From an uncultured Acidobacteriota bacterium (GTDB taxonomy: Bacteria; Acidobacteriota; CAIWXX01): a stretch of DNA of 36,583 nucleotides. Position numbers and translations under genes: made by a program. The stretch spans positions 1 through 36,583 of the forward strand of contig CAIWXX010000004.1 of NCBI GenBank assembly GCA_903916735.1. The letters run 5' to 3'. How positions within the stretch are numbered: the first letter of the stretch is position 1; every line of letters begins with the position of its first letter. Below are positions 15,775 to 24,394 of the stretch, piece by piece. Under the pieces are notes generated by a model. The model was given only the letters and a program-made list of their open reading frames with translations. It had not been told where the DNA came from and did no database searches.

Positions 15775-16413
15775 TTATTTCATTTCCGCGAGCAGCTCGG
15801 CTGTGCTCACAACCCGCGCATAGGATCCGCTGAGCGCAGCCAGGATTGTCGCATGCACCGTTTCAGCTGGTATCTCTCGATCCTTGTATTTCAGATTTCG
15901 AGTCGCACAGGCGTCGGCGACGAGGGTTACGTCGAAGCCGAAGTCGACGGCGGCGCGAGTGGCGGCTTCCACGCACATATGAGTCTGCATGCCGCAGATC
16001 ACGAGCCTCTTGATATTGTTCTGTCGCAAATAGTCAAGAAGGCCTGTATTGAGAAAACTATTTACCTCATGCTTGATGAATATTTTTTCACCGGGAAGTG
16101 GTGTGATGTTCGATCGGATGGCATATTGCGGATCATCAACGGCCGAATTGTAACTCTCCTTCCCCACCGGCAGATGCTGCACATAGATCACGGGCTGCTG
16201 AAGCATCCGAAATTTCTCGATCAGGGCCTTGGCCTGAAGGCCGGCTTCGACGCTACCTGAAAGCTGTGACTTGCCACCTTCAAAATAGAAATTCTGAATA
16301 TCGACGACCAGAAGTGCAACGCCGGGTGACGGCACTGCTGGCCGAGTTTCCATCGCTCCACAAAGGGCGATGGAGCCGATTCCTGCGAGCAATGACCAAA
16401 CCATGATCCGCAT
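15775..16413 (-). CDS. Secreted isochorismatase-family cysteine hydrolase
   Basis: The protein has 212 residues from ATG 16413. In-frame alternatives at 16425 and 16455 exist, and ribosome-site evidence is weak for all. It begins with a Sec-type signal peptide (IMVWSLLAGIGSIALCGA); the residue before the Cys is Leu, so it is not a canonical lipobox. The isochorismatase-like fold carries the triad D38 (LLVVDIQNFYF), K114 (IFIKHEVNSF) and C147 (ICGMQTHMCVEAA), and ends with the expected DACATR. The substrate is unknown; members hydrolyse amides such as nicotinamide or isochorismate-like ethers. Periplasmic localisation is unusual for this family and suggests use of an external amide. It appears to be a single-gene unit. 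Confidence 0.88.
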   Translation of the reverse strand: MRIMVWSLLAGIGSIALCGAMETRPAVPSPGVALLVVDIQNFYFEGGKSQLSGSVEAGLQAKALIEKFRMLQQPVIYVQHLPVGKESYNSAVDDPQYAIRSNITPLPGEKIFIKHEVNSFLNTGLLDYLRQNNIKRLVICGMQTHMCVEAATRAAVDFGFDVTLVADACATRNLKYKDREIPAETVHATILAALSGSYARVVSTAELLAEMK

Positions 16414-16480
16414 TTTCTTCACCATCCTAAGCACGATTTCACGACAAATGTTCAATTCATCTTAGAACATATCAGACAGA

Positions 16481-16509
16481 ATTGTATATCTGAATCCGCT
16501 GATGCCCAA
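16481..16509 (-). promoter_or_regulatory. Possible promoter of the isochorismatase-family gene
   Basis: On the minus strand TTGGGC (16504-16509) and TACAAT (16481-16486) are 17 bp apart, about 68 bp upstream of ATG 16413. The -10 box is good and the -35 box moderate. The rest of the 16414-16707 spacer shows no gene. Confidence 0.4.
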
Positions 16510-16707
16510 ATCTTTTGGCCGGCTAGCTGCCCTGCCTGTCGGTGTCACAAATCGGGGTTGTTCCGTCACCATCCCTCATCGGAAACCAACAAGAAGAGAA
16601 AGTCATGGCCGCACACTTTGAGGACGACGACAAAGATCATCGAACTCATAATTTATGCAGCCATCTGAACGCCGGAACAATTTGACTTGCTTGTTCGATT
16701 CCGAATT

Positions 16708-19668
16708 TCAATTGGCATCAATGATCGTGCGAACCAAGCGAAGGAGCTCGCCGGTCATGATCGGCTTGGATATATAGTTCTGGCCTTCCTTCAAAAGATC
16801 TCTTTGGATGATGATATCGGATGGGTACCCGCTGATGAAAATGACCTTGGCATCTTTTCTGATTTGTTGAATTTCCAAAAAGGCTTGTTGCCCATTTTTT
16901 TTGGGCATGATGATATCCATGATAATCAGGTCAATATGATCCCCTTTTTCTTTGAATTTACTGACAGCCTCTTCCCCGTTTTCAGCAAGAATCACCTTAT
17001 ATCCAAACTCCGTGAGAATTTTCACGCAAATCTCACGCACCAGGGAATCATCTTCCACCAGAAGAAGCGTTTCGCTGCCACCCACGAGTACCTTCTGTTC
17101 ATCAGCCGCTCTCTCTGATGGCTTCTGATCGGTGATCGGAAGAAATATCTTGAATGTTGTTCCCTTGCCGAGCTCGCTGTACACATCGATGAACCCGTTG
17201 TGTTGCTTGATAATCCCATAGACTGTGGACAATCCCAGGCCCGTACCTTTGGTAACCTCTTTGGTTGTGAAGAAAGGATCGAATATGCGCAACTTGACAC
17301 TGTCATCCATTCCTTGGCCGGTATCGCTGATCGAGATCACGGCGTATTTGCCGGAAGGCACATTGTGCGCTTCAGACATCACGGGGTTGATCTGAGCCAG
17401 AGTTGTGGTCACCCCGAGGTCTCCGCCTGCCGGCATGGCATCTCGTGCGTTGGTGGTTATGTTCATGAGCACCACCTCGATCTGATTTCGGTCGGCGAGA
17501 ATGTTGAGATCGATGGAGGACAACTGGATGGTCATTCTGATGTCTTCGCCAAGGACACGCTGCAGAAAGCTGATCATGCCGCTGACGACAGCATTCAAAT
17601 TCAAGTGTTCGAGGTTGATCGCCTGTTTTCGGCTGAAGGCCAGCAGGCTCTTTGTCAAAGTGGTGGCTCGCCGGGTCGCTTCGAGGATCTGCTTGAGGTA
17701 GAGGTTGAGTGGAGAGCTGCTTTCCATTTTCAGTTGCATCATTGAGCCGCAGCCAGTGATCACAGTCAGGATATTATTGAAGTCATGGGCAACCCCGCTG
17801 GCGAGTGTCCCGATGCTTTCCATTTTTTGAGTCTGCAGCAACTGCTGTTCGAGTTTTCGACTCTCCGTGATGTCCTGGAGAGACCCTTCCAGAAATCGGA
17901 GCTTCCCCTCATCATCAAGGATGGCCTGGCTGTCGCTCCGGACAGAGATGACGGCTCCATCTTTCCGGCGGAATTGCGCTTCGAAATTTCGTACGAGCCC
18001 ATCCCTTTCCATGAGGGCCATGAACTGGCTGCGGACTTCCGAATTCATATAGAATTGGATTATGTTCGATTCCAGGAGAGATGCTCGATCGGAGTAGCCG
18101 AGCAATTTGCAGAGGGCCAGGTTGGCATCCAGGATCCTGCCATCGGGGGATGTGCGATAGAGCCCAACAGGAACTCCATCGAATAATGAGCGGAATCGTT
18201 CTTCACTTCGTTGGAGGGCTTCAGTGATCGTCTTTGTTGAAGTCACATCTTCGAGTGTTTCAATCGCTCCTACCAGATTTCCTGATGAATCTCTGATGAC
18301 AGCAGCCGTAAAGCGCAGCCATTTCCCTTCATGCCCCAAATCAGGGAAAAAATCAGTCGCCTCGAATGCTCCTGGTAGCAAAATGGATTTCTGGGATTTG
18401 CCCTGATACCATACCGGAATCTCAGCGATTTGGTTGTCGACCAGGAGATCAGCCATGCAGGGCCTCTCCTGCCGATAGAAGGCCCTCCAATGCTGCCTCC
18501 TATTGATGACCTCTTCGGATTTGATGTTACTCAGCCCTTCCAATGCCCTATTCCAATGAATGACTTTGTGGTCTTTGTCGATCACAAATGACGGTATTGG
18601 CGAGCCCTGGAGAATACTGTGCATTCTCTGCTGACTCTCCAGCAGCGCCTCCTCGACTCGCTTGTAATCGGTCGTATCCATCACATAGCCGAAGAAATGG
18701 ACGATGGCTCCATCCGGATCTCTGACCACCACGGTAAAGTCATAGACCCAACGGTACTCCCCGTCAGCGTGAGCCAAACGGTATTCCTGCTCGAAGCACG
18801 GCACCTTTGCTTCGCTGTAGGTTCTTACCTCTTCAGCAACCCGTGACAGATCATCCGGGTGCACAATCGATGCATAGAGGATTCTGCCGCTTGTCAAATC
18901 TTCACGTGCATACCCCAGCTCAGCCGTCACATTCGGCGATACATACTCGACGGGCCATCCAATCGCTGCCTTCCATTGGAAAGCGACCATCGGTCCGCTC
19001 ATGAAGAGTTGACGTTCCTGCTGCAAGGCCTCCTCGGCCTTCTTCCTCTCGATCACCATCGCCACCTGATTCGAGACGAAGACGAGAACGTCTCTGTCGG
19101 GCTCTCCGAGCCTGACTGATTCAGCGTATGTCTGGACAGCCATGACACCAATCGTTACCCCTCGCTGGGTTTTCAACGGAACGCCCAGCCAATCCACTGA
19201 GGGCGAACCGATCAATTCGACTTGACCAGACCGCTCGAGTTCTTCATAAGTCTTCTGAACAGCCAGCAACGGTTCCCCGGTCCGCAACACATATTCAGTC
19301 AAGCCTCGGCGCAGCTTGCGGGGTGGAGGCGTAGCATCAATCTCATCTGAAAAGTAGGGGAACCGGATCATATCGGTCTCTGCATCATAGAGAGTAATGT
19401 AGAAATTCCTGGCCGGCATCAGCTCACCGATAATCGCATGAATCTGGCCAAAGAGCTGATCCAGATTGTGAGATGCCTGAGCCGCCTCCGAGATGCGATA
19501 GATCGCGACCTGGATCTGCTCGGCCCGCCGACGCTCGGCAATCTCCCGCGTCAGCCTGGCATTAGCATCGACTAACTCAGCAGTGCGCTCTTCAACGCAC
19601 CGCTCCAACTCTGATTGGTCGGCAGAATGACGCCTGGTCACTTGCTCGTTCTCAAGACGTGCGCCCAC
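16708..19668 (-). CDS. Hybrid sensor histidine kinase: GAF, three PAS, HisKA, HATPase, receiver
   Basis: The protein has 986 residues from GTG 19668, directly after an in-frame TGA. Domain order is a coiled coil (about 20-50, ERTAELVDANARLTREIAERRRAEQ in part), a GAF domain (about 50-210), PAS1 (about 220-340), PAS2 (about 345-480), PAS3 (about 485-610), HisKA with the phospho-accepting His in ASGVAHDFNN, HATPase_c (N-box NITTNARDAMPAGG, G1 DTGQGMDD, G2 GTGLGLSTVYG) and a C-terminal receiver (VEDDSLVRE, MDIIMP, ISGYPS, SKP). It has no transmembrane helix, so cytoplasmic sensing is expected. The leading coil normally follows a HAMP or other input domain, so the N-terminus may be shortened. No cognate output regulator is adjacent. 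Confidence 0.92.
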   Translation of the reverse strand: MGARLENEQVTRRHSADQSELERCVEERTAELVDANARLTREIAERRRAEQIQVAIYRISEAAQASHNLDQLFGQIHAIIGELMPARNFYITLYDAETDMIRFPYFSDEIDATPPPRKLRRGLTEYVLRTGEPLLAVQKTYEELERSGQVELIGSPSVDWLGVPLKTQRGVTIGVMAVQTYAESVRLGEPDRDVLVFVSNQVAMVIERKKAEEALQQERQLFMSGPMVAFQWKAAIGWPVEYVSPNVTAELGYAREDLTSGRILYASIVHPDDLSRVAEEVRTYSEAKVPCFEQEYRLAHADGEYRWVYDFTVVVRDPDGAIVHFFGYVMDTTDYKRVEEALLESQQRMHSILQGSPIPSFVIDKDHKVIHWNRALEGLSNIKSEEVINRRQHWRAFYRQERPCMADLLVDNQIAEIPVWYQGKSQKSILLPGAFEATDFFPDLGHEGKWLRFTAAVIRDSSGNLVGAIETLEDVTSTKTITEALQRSEERFRSLFDGVPVGLYRTSPDGRILDANLALCKLLGYSDRASLLESNIIQFYMNSEVRSQFMALMERDGLVRNFEAQFRRKDGAVISVRSDSQAILDDEGKLRFLEGSLQDITESRKLEQQLLQTQKMESIGTLASGVAHDFNNILTVITGCGSMMQLKMESSSPLNLYLKQILEATRRATTLTKSLLAFSRKQAINLEHLNLNAVVSGMISFLQRVLGEDIRMTIQLSSIDLNILADRNQIEVVLMNITTNARDAMPAGGDLGVTTTLAQINPVMSEAHNVPSGKYAVISISDTGQGMDDSVKLRIFDPFFTTKEVTKGTGLGLSTVYGIIKQHNGFIDVYSELGKGTTFKIFLPITDQKPSERAADEQKVLVGGSETLLLVEDDSLVREICVKILTEFGYKVILAENGEEAVSKFKEKGDHIDLIIMDIIMPKKNGQQAFLEIQQIRKDAKVIFISGYPSDIIIQRDLLKEGQNYISKPIMTGELLRLVRTIIDAN

Positions 19669-19906
19669 AGGTCAAGCCCGCCGGCGAATGAATCATGACT
19701 GAGGGGGCGCTGAAAAAACAATGACAGCCCTTTCGGAAGATGCCTTGCTGATCCCTGAAAAAAAACCGTATGCTCATTATAGCATGACTCTCAGCCGTGG
19801 AAAGGCCGAAAATTGTATGATCACGGGACAATTCGCAGGAATCGTATGCTACACTGATTCGACAGGACACGACGGTATGGATTGCCCCAAAGGAAAAGGA
19901 TTTCAT

Positions 19907-20269
19907 ATGCCGAAATTTCTCAACAAATGCAGCATCATCCGAGCCGCCGGCAACAAGCCTAAAATCATCGAGGAGTATGTCGGCCAGGTGAACTCTCACA
20001 CCGACGCTGTCAGCATCGCGCGAATGAAAAGCCCGTCAGGCTGGATCGAGCCCGGGCAGACTCCGGAGTTCGATGAATACACGATTGTGTTGCGTGGTAT
20101 GCTGCGCGTCGAAACCAAAAATGACGTGACGGATATTCGAACCGGTCAGGCGATCATTACGCCCAAGGGTGAATGGGTGCGCTATGGTACACCCGAGGAC
20201 GACGGAGCCGAGTATATCTCCGTCTGCGTTCCGGCCTTTTCGCCGGCCATCGTGCACAGAGATGAATAA
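19907..20269 (+). CDS. Small cupin-domain protein
   Basis: This 120-residue protein starts at ATG 19907, which follows AGGA with 6 nt spacing; the in-frame extension upstream to 19721 lacks cupin-like sequence. It is a single-domain cupin: SIARMKSPSGWIEPGQTPEFDEYTIVLRG (in two strands), then a central loop and VRYGTPEDDGAEYISVCVPAF. The first cupin motif normally has two His; here W-I-E-P-G-Q-T and the E in EFDEY replace them, so metal binding may differ. There is no partner gene: it is divergent from the histidine kinase and convergent with the lux-like operon. The function is unknown, perhaps binding or isomerisation of a small polar molecule. Confidence 0.8.
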   Translation: MPKFLNKCSIIRAAGNKPKIIEEYVGQVNSHTDAVSIARMKSPSGWIEPGQTPEFDEYTIVLRGMLRVETKNDVTDIRTGQAIITPKGEWVRYGTPEDDGAEYISVCVPAFSPAIVHRDE

Positions 20270-20453
20270 TTGAGTCGCCGGTTCTCGCCTCCGATTTCCC
20301 GCATGATCACCCGGGCGACGTTGAGAACGCTTTCTTGATCAAGGAGTAGCAATGCGCGCTGCATTTGACGGATGATCTCAAATGACAGCAGAGACGCAGA
20401 TGATTGCAGGAGTCTATTAACGGCACCATCTCTCTTATCTTCTATCGGGCACC
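20270..20453. other. Convergent spacer with protein-like minus-strand frame
   Basis: The 184-bp space lies between the cupin (plus) and the LuxC fusion (minus), and no clear terminator is visible. A minus-strand frame from about 20450 to 20270 reads like structured helical protein (SASLLSFEIIRQMQRALLLL, then ESVLNVARVIMREIGG). It lacks a ribosome binding site, starts in the coding end of the LuxC fusion in another frame, and continues antisense into the cupin. It could be the remnant of a deleted gene. I do not recognise the family. Confidence 0.25.
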
Positions 20454-23162
20454 TCAGATCTTCCTTTCATCCACCGTCAGTTTGATTTTCCCTGTGCGTG
20501 GATTTCGTGGAAGCCCGCCGGGTGGCAGAACGTCGATAGCGATTGGCGCGATCAACCTACGGTCGCGCATCGTCCGCAGTTCCTTTGAGCTCTCATAGAG
20601 GCGTCCTCGAAGCGACGCAATGGCGGTGTTCACATCGAAATCAATCTCACATTTTGACTCGACACGTAAGAGGAGTTGATCCAGGTGTCCCGACATCCGG
20701 GAGATCATCTGGAAATGTTCGGAGAATCCGGGGGTGCCATGGATCGCCGCTGCCACGACCTCGGGCAGAATATTGCCGCCTCCAATAATCAGGACATCAT
20801 CGGACCGTCCCAGCAGCTCCATGAGGCGCGTCCGGCGGCCGCATGGGCATTGATCATCGATCCAACGCCCCATATCGCCGATGTCATAGCGGATTGTGGG
20901 CATCAAGCGTCGCTGCAGGTTTGTCAGGATGATTTTGCCGGTGACGCCGGGAGGTACCGGTTCGAGTGTATCAGGGTTCACGATCTCCATCAGGTGAACA
21001 TCCTCGTGAACATGATGGACACCGCTCTGACAATATCGGCATTGATAACCGATGGCGCCGGTATCGTTGGAAGTGTAACCGGTCGATGCGAAAATACGGA
21101 TCCCAAGAATTCTCCGCAAGTACTCTCGAGCTCCTTCGAATAGATGTTCCCCGCCGGTCGACACCTTTTCGATTTTCACATCCGCGGTGCGGTTCTTCTC
21201 AACATATTCGGCCAAGCCCAGGAGCACGGATGGAATCGTGATGACGGCATTGGCGCGGAATTGCGCAAGATAGTTCACGATCGTGGCCATATCCACGTTG
21301 CCCGCGATTGGAAGGATGCGGCAACCCGTGTGTTCAAGAGCCATGTTGTAAGAAACAAACGAAGCCCACATGCTGCCGGCAAAGAGCAGGTTGGCAACAA
21401 TGTCCTGCGGTCCGAAAACCGAGAGAGCCAGGCCCTTGCCGAGGCGGATCGCATTAAAATGCTGCTCCTCATGAGTTCGATATACGACCTTGGGCCTGCC
21501 GGTTGTGCCGCCGCTGGAGAATACATAGCCGCTTGATGCTTCGTCTGTCAGTAGACCAGTGCCGTTCGGCGGCACATGATCCTTGAGATTTTCGCCACTA
21601 AGAATCGGCAGCTTGCGAATATCATCGAGCGTCCGGATCGTCACGCCGGCAAACTGCTCCTTGTAATAAGGAGAATAGTTCGCGGCATAGGAGACGATTT
21701 CCTTGACGCGCGTCAGTGTTAACGCATCTCGCGCATCATCATCCATGAAATCGAAATCATCGCCCTCTACTTGGTAGCGATTCCACCGGATATCATAGGA
21801 AGGAGCGCCGCCCGCGCACGCCAATGACGCCCATCGCACAAGCTCGGCGAGGCCACGGCCGCCGTCGTGAGGTGTCCCGTGCTTACGGACAGCCATCTGA
21901 CCGAGCCCTACCATCCGGTCTGCCCCGATACTAGAGAGAGCCTGGCCAAGGGCCTTCGCGCGCTCCTCATCTGCCAGAATCGCCACCGTCTGAATGTAGG
22001 CGCCCATCGTGTTGAGGTGGACAAGTGTCTCCTCCAGGCTCGCTACCGGTTTGAGAAAAATGGTTCGGTTCAGGCAAGAAGTTTGAAATTCAGGGTTCCT
22101 CTGCACAACAACTGTCCATTCAGTCCCATGAGGAGCAAACAGCTTTGACTGCCCCATCGCCCGTTCCACCTTGGCCATTTCGCGAACTCGGGTGATTTCG
22201 GTGGCTTCGTCAGGGTCGAGGCCGCCGGGCGGTATCTCTTCAGCCCAGCGCGAAAGCGCCTGTGCAAGAGCTTCTGCCAGTTCATCCGCCACCGATTCGC
22301 CGACGGGGCTCTCGACATAGACAACATGCGGCGACGAGCAAGCGCTTTGTTCCCACATGATGACGTCACGGCCGATCAGCCTCGCCACCTGATCCATCCC
22401 CATCTGTCTCATTTCTTTTTCTGCGACCATGACAAAGCTGTATTTCGGGCCGTATTCAATGAGCCGCGTATGCAATCCGAGATCCTGGCGGTAGCTGCGC
22501 ACCGTTTCCGCGCCGCCATAGACGACAACGGCATCGCAGCCCTGTTTGATCGCCGCTTCGACACCGGCGTCCCCACCTTTCCACGTCAACAGAGCCATGG
22601 ACCCGGAGACGATTCCATCAGGATCATGCTGTTTGACGCTCTGCGCAAAAAGCACGGGAAAAATGGGATCGACACTGGACATCTTCATGATGTTTACATT
22701 TTTGGTAACGATACCTTGGATGAGCGTGTCCACTCCGCCGACGAAAACATTGCCGGCCGAAACATGTGCGACGACACCCATCGGCTGCGCGAGCATGTAG
22801 CCGCCAAAACGGTTATGATAGACCCAACCGTCCAGATAGTGCATCTCGCCAAGATCACAATCGAGACGAATCTGAAGATTCTCTTTCTTGAGCAGGCCGA
22901 TCATCGTGAGAATGCCCTGTTCGATCATGGCCGGGCTGAAGCCGATGCGATCCGGGAGCTCCGCCAGGGCTTGCTTTCGATAAGCATACTCAGGCGAGCT
23001 CCATGCGACTCCGACTCGATCCAGCACATCCAGAATTTTCTCTAGCGAGACGGCCTGTATCGCCTGACGACGTCTCTGAGCCTCGCTTACGATGGCCTTC
23101 ACTTCCGCCGGTGTCAATGGGCCATCAAGGTTGACGATCTCTCCAAACCGATAAATCCGCAT
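20454..23162 (-). CDS. LuxC-like acyl reductase fused to a PaaK-like adenylate-forming ligase
   Basis: The protein has 902 residues from ATG 23162 (AAGGAG at 8 nt). Residues about 1-460 are a LuxC-type acyl-CoA/acyl-enzyme reductase of the aldehyde-dehydrogenase superfamily: QPMGVVAHVSAGNVF, VVVYGGAETV, and the nucleophile C275 in WEQSACSSPHVVYVE, aligned with LuxC QACSSPQ. Residues about 485-902 are a phenylacetate-CoA-ligase-like adenylation domain: the P-loop SSGGTTGRPK at 549-558, ASTGYTSNDTGAIGYQC, the RYDIGDMG core motif, a zinc-type Cys pair (CPCGRR) and the C-terminal catalytic Lys motif PRNPRTGKIK. One chain can thus activate a carboxylate as acyl-AMP and reduce the acyl-enzyme to aldehyde with NADPH. 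It is the last gene of the operon, 17 bp after the LuxE-like gene. Confidence 0.92.
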   Translation of the reverse strand: MRIYRFGEIVNLDGPLTPAEVKAIVSEAQRRRQAIQAVSLEKILDVLDRVGVAWSSPEYAYRKQALAELPDRIGFSPAMIEQGILTMIGLLKKENLQIRLDCDLGEMHYLDGWVYHNRFGGYMLAQPMGVVAHVSAGNVFVGGVDTLIQGIVTKNVNIMKMSSVDPIFPVLFAQSVKQHDPDGIVSGSMALLTWKGGDAGVEAAIKQGCDAVVVYGGAETVRSYRQDLGLHTRLIEYGPKYSFVMVAEKEMRQMGMDQVARLIGRDVIMWEQSACSSPHVVYVESPVGESVADELAEALAQALSRWAEEIPPGGLDPDEATEITRVREMAKVERAMGQSKLFAPHGTEWTVVVQRNPEFQTSCLNRTIFLKPVASLEETLVHLNTMGAYIQTVAILADEERAKALGQALSSIGADRMVGLGQMAVRKHGTPHDGGRGLAELVRWASLACAGGAPSYDIRWNRYQVEGDDFDFMDDDARDALTLTRVKEIVSYAANYSPYYKEQFAGVTIRTLDDIRKLPILSGENLKDHVPPNGTGLLTDEASSGYVFSSGGTTGRPKVVYRTHEEQHFNAIRLGKGLALSVFGPQDIVANLLFAGSMWASFVSYNMALEHTGCRILPIAGNVDMATIVNYLAQFRANAVITIPSVLLGLAEYVEKNRTADVKIEKVSTGGEHLFEGAREYLRRILGIRIFASTGYTSNDTGAIGYQCRYCQSGVHHVHEDVHLMEIVNPDTLEPVPPGVTGKIILTNLQRRLMPTIRYDIGDMGRWIDDQCPCGRRTRLMELLGRSDDVLIIGGGNILPEVVAAAIHGTPGFSEHFQMISRMSGHLDQLLLRVESKCEIDFDVNTAIASLRGRLYESSKELRTMRDRRLIAPIAIDVLPPGGLPRNPRTGKIKLTVDERKI

Positions 23163-23179
23163 GATATCGCTCCTTCTGC

Positions 23180-24337
23180 CTACTTCGCCCCGACTGTGGC
23201 GCCGGCTTTCTGAACGGTCTTTGTTCGATCGAGCAATTCCGCGGCTGTCAGCGCGCACCCCTGATGCTTGCGAACGCCGGCACGCCCGAGAAGTTTCATC
23301 GTCTGCCCTTTTCGACAGCAGGGGCAGCCGCTTTGCAGCTGAACATAATCCGTCGATACGATTGACAGGGCTGGTTGAGCCCAGTTGTAAGGGGCGACGG
23401 CATGAAGCAAGCCGGTTTCGCCTTCTGGAAGAAGATCGAGTGTGCCGGGCTTTCGAACGAAGATTCGAGAAAAGACTGGTACATGGAAGCTCCCTCTTTC
23501 GCATGTCACATAAGGCACGCCGTGCTCCACAAAGCCGTAGATATCACGAACTCGCGATGGCGGTATCCCGAGCCACTTCTCAACCGCTGTGGCATAAACA
23601 TCCGGTGTCACTGCTTCGTCCGCCATCGTCTTCCAGCCTCCGCCATGAATGACGAGGCTTTCTGGAGCGAAGTGCAACGGCCGGCCATCGGTTTCAATCG
23701 CTTTCAATGTACGCCACGCAAAAGCCGGGAAGCCGGTGATCCGGAGTGGATACGACTGGTGTTCAAATCTCCGCAAGACGTCCAGACATTCATCGGCGTC
23801 GAAGGCAGGCTCGCCTCCCGGTCCGGGATGGATGGCGAAAAATATTTCATGTGCGGGCGCGAATGTCGTATAGGCTGAATGCGCATAGGCGGCTCCTCGA
23901 TGGCTCGCCGTCTGCTGGTCATAGCTGAAGCAGATGTAATTCACCGGATGAGGGTCAACCAGCCGGTAGCTCTCCATGATCCGACGGCGCATCGCCGTCT
24001 GGCGATCGAAACTTCCCTGATCCCACGCCGTGTGACTCTTCTGGCCGGTCGTCCCGCTGCTTGTAAAAGTGATGACAATCTGGTCCTCGGGCACACTCGT
24101 CAGGTGGTACCATTTGAACACATCGACGAGGAGCCAGGGGATTCGAGGGAGATCGACGATGCTTTCGAGATCGGAAATGGAAAACCCGGCATGTTCGCAA
24201 ATATTGCGATAAATTTCCGAATCTCTGTAATGATGCGTAAAAGCAGTTTGCATGGCTTTCAAGAAGGCATCGTCCGCCGCTGGGCCATGGTCAAATGAAT
24301 CCGGCCAGTTGAAAAGGATGTCAAATGCGTCGTTCAT
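23180..24337 (-). CDS. LuxE-like acyl-protein synthetase
   Basis: A 385-residue protein whose ATG 24337 has a strong GGAGGAAA site. It has the LuxE layout: an N-terminal helical region, the adenylation P-loop SSGTTGQK at 93-100, a central IHGGGWKTM, then DIYGFVEHGVPY and a C-terminal Cys cluster (CPCC near residue 338) where LuxE carries the acyl-accepting cysteine region, followed by MKLLGRAGV. In luminous bacteria LuxE activates fatty acid with ATP and passes the acyl group to LuxC for reduction. Here the LuxC partner is the next gene, already fused to another ligase. No luxA or luxB is present in the window. The substrate may be a fatty or aromatic acid; this cannot be told from sequence. 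Confidence 0.9.
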   Translation of the reverse strand: MNDAFDILFNWPDSFDHGPAADDAFLKAMQTAFTHHYRDSEIYRNICEHAGFSISDLESIVDLPRIPWLLVDVFKWYHLTSVPEDQIVITFTSSGTTGQKSHTAWDQGSFDRQTAMRRRIMESYRLVDPHPVNYICFSYDQQTASHRGAAYAHSAYTTFAPAHEIFFAIHPGPGGEPAFDADECLDVLRRFEHQSYPLRITGFPAFAWRTLKAIETDGRPLHFAPESLVIHGGGWKTMADEAVTPDVYATAVEKWLGIPPSRVRDIYGFVEHGVPYVTCERGSFHVPVFSRIFVRKPGTLDLLPEGETGLLHAVAPYNWAQPALSIVSTDYVQLQSGCPCCRKGQTMKLLGRAGVRKHQGCALTAAELLDRTKTVQKAGATVGAK

Positions 24338-24394
24338 TACTTTCCTCCATCGGAACGATATGATGGCCCGTCCCTCTGTTGCGGGATTCGAGCT

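Noticed and set aside
22326-23045. 239-codon plus-strand open frame
   Set aside because: Antisense to the LuxC domain; no motif and His/Asp-rich composition produced by the opposite coding strand.
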